From Aestuariirhabdus sp. (GTDB lineage Bacteria > Pseudomonadota > Gammaproteobacteria > Pseudomonadales > Aestuariirhabdaceae): a stretch of DNA of 64,000 bases. Below, one piece after another: positions 59,077 through 64,000 of this stretch. The stretch spans positions 1 through 64,000 of the forward strand of contig JAUXFT010000005.1 in the NCBI GenBank assembly GCA_030622755.1, in the 5' to 3' direction. The stretch's first letter is position 1. Every line of letters starts with the position of its first letter. The position numbers and the translations under genes are program-made. The notes below the pieces were generated by a model. It did no database searches. It saw only the letters and a list, made by a program, of their open reading frames with translations, and was not told where the DNA came from.

Positions 59077-60984
59077 ATGCTCTACCTGCGCTCAATAGCT
59101 ATTTTTTGCAGTGCGCTACTTGTTCCCAGCGTAGTTCTCGCGCTTGGCTTAGGTAATATCGAACCAAAATCTCCCCTTGGCGCGCCACTAAAAGCTGAAA
59201 TAGAAATCATTAATCCATCGGCCCTGGAAGCCAATGAAATTTCAGCTCGGCTGGCAAGCAATAGTGAATTTGCTCGATTTGACGTTACCCGCCTGTCTTT
59301 TTTGGGTCAGATAAAGTTCCAACTTCGCACTCGAGTTAATGGCAAGCAATTTTTACTGGTCACCACCCGCGATCCTGTCAAAGAGCCATATCTAAACTTT
59401 ATCCTTGAGATCAGATGGCCTCACGGACAACTTCTGCGTGAATACGCATTACTTCTCGACCCCCCCATGCTGCCGCAGATAAATAGCAAAGAACCCGCAC
59501 CAGGCATAGCAAAACCGGCTAACCCTCCCACTTCACAAAATAACACCACGACTGTTGATAGTGATATTTCCAGTAAACCCGTTAGTATCGATAGCTACCA
59601 AACCCGTTCAGGTGATTCTCTTTGGGGCATTGCCTCCCGCGTACGCCCATCCCAAAACGTTAGTATCAATCAGACGATGCAGGCTTTGCACGAGCTCAAT
59701 AAAACTGCATTTATCAACAACAATATCAACCTATTAAAGGTGCATCAGACATTAAAAATACCCACAGAAGGAGAAGTTCAGCATTACAGTGCAGTTAACG
59801 CCAAGAACAATACGCAACCCAATAGTAATCAAACAAACACTGACAGACTTCCTTCAAAAGATCCGGATTCACTGGCCATTCAAGAACAATCAACAATTCA
59901 AACAGAGCCAGCATCTGAAACAGCGACAGCCACATCAACTAAGCAACCTGAAAAACCAATTACCTCTAGTGAAGATAAACTGCACCTACTCAATATCGAG
60001 GAAGAATTTGCAGCCGCTCAACAAGAAGTAAACCAACTACAAACCACCTATAATGAGCTGATGGAGGAAAAGGCTATTTTACTTCGCTCCCTTCTCCTTC
60101 AATATGAAGAGCTCGAATCCCTCAAACAAAAACAAACACAATTAACATCTGAAATTGAACAGCAAAGATCAACGCTTCAAACCCCTGCGGTAGCTAGCTC
60201 AGAAGGACAAACCAGAGACAACAATTCAAATATTGATAATTCACCCACAACAACGCTGCTAGCAAATAACGATCAGGAAGCTGGACTAATATCCATAGCT
60301 AACAGTGAGCCGCTCTCCACTCAAACCAACCAAACTGTCATTAAGCACCCTGCGTTCATAGCCGCCACCACCACATCCATTATACTTTTTCTTGCTCTGC
60401 TCTATCTTGTATTCAATAAAAGAAAGCCAATACAGGCAGACCCCCTTACAGCCAATGCGGTGCTCACCAGAGAACAACAAACAAGCTCCTTTAGCGATAA
60501 CTTTGCGGACGATACCTCCAACCAAAAACCTTCAACAAAACCTAAAAACTCTGTCGTCCTTCTCGAACCAGACCCTCTCAGAATTGAAAGTGACCCAAAA
60601 GAGGAATTAGAAGACGAATTAGACGAAACCATTCGCGCAGCGAATATCTACCTCGCCTATGGACGTTTAATGGAAGCTGAATCCCTTATTCAAGATGCAG
60701 TACAGCTAGCTCCGGAGAGAGAAGATCTGCAACTGATGCTGCTGGAGCTCTATTGCAAAGGGGGTAACGTAACCGCTTTTGATGAGCAGGCAGCAGCCCT
60801 CATCAAAAGCCCATCTTCCTCAGTACAACAACAGGTTCATGAACTGCAACGCCTATTCGATAGACCGTCTACAGAGATCCCGAAATCACTTTTAGCCATT
60901 GAAGATAATGAAGTATTAATGAGTGATGAAGAACTGGGGCTCAACCAGCCAACCTTCAACCCCAAAAGCCCCTCACCTAAATAG
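59077..60984 (+). CDS. fimV: FimV-like peptidoglycan-binding polar protein
   Basis: 635 residues, shorter than Pseudomonas FimV (about 900). Signal peptide, then LGLGNIEPKSPLGAPLKAEIEI, the hallmark FimV N-terminus. A LysM domain (about 165-230, YQTRSGDSLWGIASRVRP) binds peptidoglycan. A coiled coil (about 310-365) precedes a membrane span (about 425-445, AATTTSIILFLALLYLVF). The cytoplasmic C-terminal TPR-like motif is DETIRAANIYLAYGRLMEAESLIQDAVQLAP. FimV organises polar type IV pili and local signalling. The linker is Gln/Thr-rich and AT-rich. A +1 frame stays open for some 27 codons beyond the stop. Confidence 0.88.
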   Translation: MLYLRSIAIFCSALLVPSVVLALGLGNIEPKSPLGAPLKAEIEIINPSALEANEISARLASNSEFARFDVTRLSFLGQIKFQLRTRVNGKQFLLVTTRDPVKEPYLNFILEIRWPHGQLLREYALLLDPPMLPQINSKEPAPGIAKPANPPTSQNNTTTVDSDISSKPVSIDSYQTRSGDSLWGIASRVRPSQNVSINQTMQALHELNKTAFINNNINLLKVHQTLKIPTEGEVQHYSAVNAKNNTQPNSNQTNTDRLPSKDPDSLAIQEQSTIQTEPASETATATSTKQPEKPITSSEDKLHLLNIEEEFAAAQQEVNQLQTTYNELMEEKAILLRSLLLQYEELESLKQKQTQLTSEIEQQRSTLQTPAVASSEGQTRDNNSNIDNSPTTTLLANNDQEAGLISIANSEPLSTQTNQTVIKHPAFIAATTTSIILFLALLYLVFNKRKPIQADPLTANAVLTREQQTSSFSDNFADDTSNQKPSTKPKNSVVLLEPDPLRIESDPKEELEDELDETIRAANIYLAYGRLMEAESLIQDAVQLAPEREDLQLMLLELYCKGGNVTAFDEQAAALIKSPSSSVQQQVHELQRLFDRPSTEIPKSLLAIEDNEVLMSDEELGLNQPTFNPKSPSPK

Positions 60985-61087
60985 TGTTGCTGAACAGGAA
61001 TGGTTAGGTATTGAAGGTAAAGAGGAGAACCATAGCGATATTAATAACAATAATATGGAAGCGTAATTCTCAAAACTCATACGGACT

Positions 61088-61376
61088 CTATTTGACCTTT
61101 ATAACATCAAACCCGCCATAATTATTAACCTGTAAAAACCCCATACTCCTCAGCGTATGTTGCGCCGCTGGCGACCGTTGGCCGTTCTGGCAATAAAGTG
61201 CGATCGGCTATCCTCTTTCAATCCCCAGCTCCCCAATTCTGGCCGCTATTACATCAAATAGGTATATTAAGAGCATCCGGATAATGCCCGGAAGAAATCT
61301 CTTCAGCCGTACGTACATCAATAATCACTTCTCCAGGTTTTGGTTGAGCCGAATATAGCGGATTTATGAACAAAGT
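61088..61376 (-). pseudogene. Rhodanese-domain protein, decayed and truncated by IS21
   Basis: On the minus strand, LFINPLYSAQPKPGEVIIDV and RTAEEISSGHYPDALNIP give the first half. After a frameshift near 61254, FDVIAARIGELGIERG, one in-frame TAG, and then PIALYCQNGQRSPAAQHTLR plus SMGFLQVNNYGGFDVIKVK complete the domain to a stop at 61088. CQNGQRS is the active-site loop of single-domain rhodaneses (PspE-like). The N-terminal signal region is cut off at the left end of the IS. Two internal lesions and the insertion show it is dead. The track shows only the first fragment (61254-61481). Confidence 0.8.
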
Positions 61377-61380
61377 GCGT

Positions 61381-61472
61381 ATTCCGGACCATGCTGAACA
61401 CCCATTCCGATTGATGTTGAACACCGTTTCCGGTTCAAGATGAACACTGATTCCGCTGCGAAGGTGAACACT
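61381..61472. repeat. Four direct 23-bp terminal repeats of the IS21 element
   Basis: The units begin ATTCCG, ATTCCG, TTTCCG and ATTCCG and end in TGAACACC, TGAACACC, TGAACACT and TGAACACT, with 8-9 variable bases between. They are presumably IstA binding sites. Confidence 0.8.
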
Positions 61473-61605
61473 TTTGTTCATTTCCCGGAATCGGTGTTCA
61501 CCTTCCGGAATTCCCCGTCGACAGCGGCGATTTCCACGCCTTAAGCATTGATTTTACTCACTTTTGGTACCTTATCCCTTTGCCACTTACAGGGAGACGG
61601 TCACC

Positions 61606-63165
61606 ATGCCAGCAGAGAGAACATCAATGCGATTAATCAGGGAGGTTTTACGCCTCAAATTTGAGGCCAAATTGAGTCTCAGAAAAATATCACGCAGCCT
61701 GCGTATTGGGCTGGGAACGGTGTCGCTTTATCTCAAGCGCACCAAAGAAGCCAACCTTGGTTGGCCGCTTCCCGATGACATGGATGATGCGGCACTGGAA
61801 CGAGTGCTCTTTCCCAACCAGCTTGCCCCCGCGAGGGCCGGTTATGTTGAGCCTGACTACGCCGCCATGCATAGCGATCTCAATAAGGCGGGAGTCACCA
61901 AACAGCTACTTTGGGAGGAGTATCGGCAGGCCCACGGCGATAACGGTTATCAATATTCTCAGTACTGCCAGCGTTATCGCGACTGGGTAAAAACCTTGAA
62001 ACGCTCCATGCGTCAAATCCACAAGGCTGGCGAAAAACTTTTTATTGATTACTGCGGGCCCACCATGCCCATCGTTAACCCCGAGACAGGCGAGTATCAT
62101 AGCGCACAAATTTTTGTCGCCGTTTGGGGTGCCAGTAATTACACCTACGCTGAAGCGACTCGCTCACAAAAGAAAGCGGATTGGATACAGTCTCACATCA
62201 ACGCCTTCGAATTCTTCGGTGGAACACCGCAAGTTCTGGTTCCGGATAATTTAAAAAGTGCTGTGACTAGAGCGTGTCGTTACGAGCCTGTTATTAATGA
62301 AAGTTATCAGCATATGGCACAGCATTATAAAACCGTCGTCATCCCGGCTCGCCCCTATAAACCCCAAGATAAAGGCAAAGCAGAAAATGCCGTGCTGGTG
62401 GTTGAGCGCTGGATTATGGCACGGCTTCGCCACCACACTTTTTTTACACTAGCCGAACTAAATAAGCACATTCGTTTTTTACTCGACGATTTAAATCAGC
62501 GGCCTTTTAAAAAATTACCGGGCACTCGTTTAAGTCAATTTACGCTATTGGATAAACCTGTGTTGCGCTCATTACCGTCAATGCGATATCAATACACAGA
62601 GTTTAAGTTGGCTCGCGTCAATATTGATTACCACATCGAATATGACAAACACTTCTACTCTGTACCGCACCACTTGGTGAAATATCAAGTAGAAGTACGG
62701 GCTACCCGTGATACCGTCGCTGTGCTGTTTAAAGGCAATATTATCGCCCGCCACGCCCGTAGTCAGCGTCAGGGGGCTTTTAGCACCGAAGCCACGCACA
62801 TGCCAATTGCCCACCAAAAACAGAGTCAGTGGTCACCGGAGCGCTTACAAAACTGGGCAAAAGATCTGGGGCCAAACGTACTTAAGTTGGTTCGTGAAAT
62901 GATGGCGCGCAAAGCGCATCCAGAGCAGGGTTATCGAGCTTGCTTAGGGTTGCTCAACCTATCGAGGGGCTATGACTCACAGCGATTAGACAGCGCCTGT
63001 AACAGAGCGCTAAGTATTAACTCACCGACAGTGCGCAGCGTAAAGTCAATCTTGCAGCAAGGCATTGATCAACTGGAATTACCGATTGAAAGTCAGCCGA
63101 TAGAGACTGATCAAGCGAGCCATGATGAGCACGATAATATCCGTGGCTCACAGTACTTCCACTAA
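61606..63165 (+). CDS. istA: IS21-family transposase IstA
   Basis: 519 residues from MPAERTSMRLIREVLRLKFE; GGGAG lies 10 nt upstream, and the track ORF begins 14 codons earlier. An N-terminal helix-turn-helix (LSLRKISRSLRIGLGTVSLYLKR) binds the ends. The DDE catalytic residues are D in LFIDYCGPTM, D in LVPDNLKSAV and E in KGKAENAVLVVERWI. The C-terminal beta-domain has YDKHFYSVPHHLVKYQVEVRAT. The frame is intact, so the element may be active. istB overlaps its end by 44 bp. Confidence 0.96.
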   Translation: MPAERTSMRLIREVLRLKFEAKLSLRKISRSLRIGLGTVSLYLKRTKEANLGWPLPDDMDDAALERVLFPNQLAPARAGYVEPDYAAMHSDLNKAGVTKQLLWEEYRQAHGDNGYQYSQYCQRYRDWVKTLKRSMRQIHKAGEKLFIDYCGPTMPIVNPETGEYHSAQIFVAVWGASNYTYAEATRSQKKADWIQSHINAFEFFGGTPQVLVPDNLKSAVTRACRYEPVINESYQHMAQHYKTVVIPARPYKPQDKGKAENAVLVVERWIMARLRHHTFFTLAELNKHIRFLLDDLNQRPFKKLPGTRLSQFTLLDKPVLRSLPSMRYQYTEFKLARVNIDYHIEYDKHFYSVPHHLVKYQVEVRATRDTVAVLFKGNIIARHARSQRQGAFSTEATHMPIAHQKQSQWSPERLQNWAKDLGPNVLKLVREMMARKAHPEQGYRACLGLLNLSRGYDSQRLDSACNRALSINSPTVRSVKSILQQGIDQLELPIESQPIETDQASHDEHDNIRGSQYFH

Positions 63166-63946
63166 CCCTGCAGAGCGAGAAAAATTTATGGGCCAACAAC
63201 ATTGTCTCAAACAATTACGCATACTAAAACTCACCGGCATGGCTCAGTCATTGGAGCAGCAGTGGAGCCAGCCGAACACTTACGATGATTTAGATTTTAC
63301 CGAGCGCATGAGTTTATTGGTTGATCAAGAAGTAAGCTCACGTGCGAACAAACGATTACAACGCTTAATAAAAACGGCTCAATTTAAAATGATGGCAACG
63401 GCAGACGCTATTGATTACGCACACCCACGAGGACTAAAAAAATCTCAGATGGCGGCGTTGTTAAATTGTGATTGGATCAATCGACATCAAAATATTGTTA
63501 TCACCGGCCCGACAGGGTGTGGCAAAACGTATCTAACCTGCGCCCTCGGAAATCACGCCTGCCACCACGATTACAGTGTTAAGTACTACCGCGCCACACG
63601 GCTGTTTGAAATGCTGACCATCAGCCATGGTGACGGCAGCTACCTGAAGCTGATCAATCAGTTAGCCAAGGTCGACATACTGATTATCGACGACTGGGGA
63701 TTAGAGAAATTAAGCCAAAGCCAGAGAAACGATTTACTGGAAATTATGGAGGATCGTCATGGCAGTAAATCAACCATCGTAACCAGCCAGCTACCGCTCA
63801 CCAAATGGCACGCTTCCATCGGTGATGCCACCCTGGCTGACGCCATCCTGGATCGGCTATTACACAATGCACACAAGCTGAATCTGAAGGGGGAGTCGAT
63901 GCGGAAAGTTCGCTCGACCTTGACTGAAGATGAACACTTGGTGTAA
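63122..63946 (+). CDS. istB: IS21-family helper ATPase IstB
   Basis: 274 residues from the track start, overlapping istA; the ATG of MGQQHCLKQLRILKLTGMAQ at 63188 is a likely alternative and gives the family length of about 250. IstB is a AAA+ ATPase that selects target DNA and stimulates IstA. Walker A is ITGPTGCGKTYLTCALG, Walker B is VDILIIDDWGLEKL, and sensor/arginine-type residues are in IVTSQLPLTKWH and ILDRLLHNAHKLNLKGESMR. The frame is intact. Confidence 0.96.
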   Translation: MMSTIISVAHSTSTNPAEREKFMGQQHCLKQLRILKLTGMAQSLEQQWSQPNTYDDLDFTERMSLLVDQEVSSRANKRLQRLIKTAQFKMMATADAIDYAHPRGLKKSQMAALLNCDWINRHQNIVITGPTGCGKTYLTCALGNHACHHDYSVKYYRATRLFEMLTISHGDGSYLKLINQLAKVDILIIDDWGLEKLSQSQRNDLLEIMEDRHGSKSTIVTSQLPLTKWHASIGDATLADAILDRLLHNAHKLNLKGESMRKVRSTLTEDEHLV

Positions 63947-64000
63947 AAATGCACTAGCCGATGCTTAAGGCCTGGAAGGTGTTCATCTTCCTCCGGAATC

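Larger units (their letters stand above)
61379..64000 (+). mobile_element. IS21-family insertion sequence (right end at or beyond window edge)
   Basis: The left end near 61380 begins ATTCCGGACCATGCTGAACACC. The sequence just before 64000, read in reverse, is GATTCCGGAGGAAGATGAACACC, a good inverted match, so the right end lies at or within a few bases of the window edge. At the left end ATTCCG-8 nt-TGAACAC is repeated about four times (61381, 61404, 61427 and 61450), with inverse-oriented copies near 61490-61510. These are the multiple terminal repeats typical of IS21. It carries istA and istB and has inserted into the rhodanese gene. Confidence 0.88.

Noticed and set aside
61254-61481. 75-aa ORF as an intact gene
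   Set aside because: Its first half is IS end sequence and its second half is the start of the rhodanese pseudogene, so it is a chance fusion.

Overview
The window looks like a stretch of chromosome from a free-living, probably marine, gammaproteobacterium in the broad Cellvibrionales/Spongiibacteraceae/Pseudomonadales neighbourhood. This rests on gene order (proA-rsfS-rlmH-mrdA-rodA-mltB-rlpA-dacA-ybeD-lipB-lipA; miaB-ybeZ-ybeY-corC-lnt; leuS-lptE-holA; thiD-thiE-hemL) and on lineage-typical families (DUF1820, FimV-like, a DUF1631/GGDEF/EAL protein). The placement is an inference. No tRNA, rRNA, CRISPR array, prophage or plasmid backbone was seen.

Layout. 1-1.1 kb: an array of 8-bp tandem repeats abuts the headless C-terminal third of a threonine/serine dehydratase, followed by a membrane-anchored conserved protein. 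1.5-4.6 kb: xseB-ispA-dxs (isoprenoid precursors). 4.8-13.5 kb, minus strand: ribA, a periplasmic aspartic protease, then the tightly packed set nrdR-ribD-riboflavin synthase-ribBA-ribH-nusB-thiL-pgpA, with glyA upstream. 13.8-21.4 kb, plus strand: ettA, radA, a broken thiD, thiE, hemL, a membrane protein and a Sel1-repeat protein. 21.7-33.7 kb: DUF1820, miaB, ybeZ-ybeY-corC-lnt, an ElyC/DUF218 protein, leuS-lptE-holA and an orphan 184-aa gene. 33.7-44.3 kb, minus strand: lipoate genes, the rod-shape and cell-wall cluster, rlmH, rsfS and proA. nadD is missing from its usual place. 44.4-50.8 kb: DedA, ubiX, mpl, a PPi-type phosphofructokinase, an amidohydrolase, an orphan secreted protein and a DUF523 protein. 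51.2-61 kb is a c-di-GMP/surface region: an HD-GYP response regulator, the hyi-glxR pair, a 1315-aa PilZ-DUF1631-GGDEF-EAL protein and a FimV-like protein. 61.1-64 kb: a decayed rhodanese gene cut by an IS21-family element (istA-istB) that runs to the window edge.

How the genes work together. Most are housekeeping functions: riboflavin and thiamine cofactors, isoprenoids, lipoate, peptidoglycan elongation and recycling, ribosome maturation, outer-membrane biogenesis, and tRNA charging and modification. The riboflavin set is complete. Its stand-alone RibA keeps all three zinc cysteines, whereas the RibA-like half of RibBA has lost them, so the two genes appear to divide the labour. The thiamine set has intact thiE and thiL but a thiD carrying an internal deletion.

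I did not find a clearly new multi-gene defence or mobile system. The signals most worth a second look are: short tandem repeats at several intergenic sites, the three broken genes (dehydratase, thiD, rhodanese), the missing nadD, TACCCCT heptamers shared by two leaders, a long hairpin in the HD-GYP leader, and the orphan genes at 33.1 and 49.4 kb.
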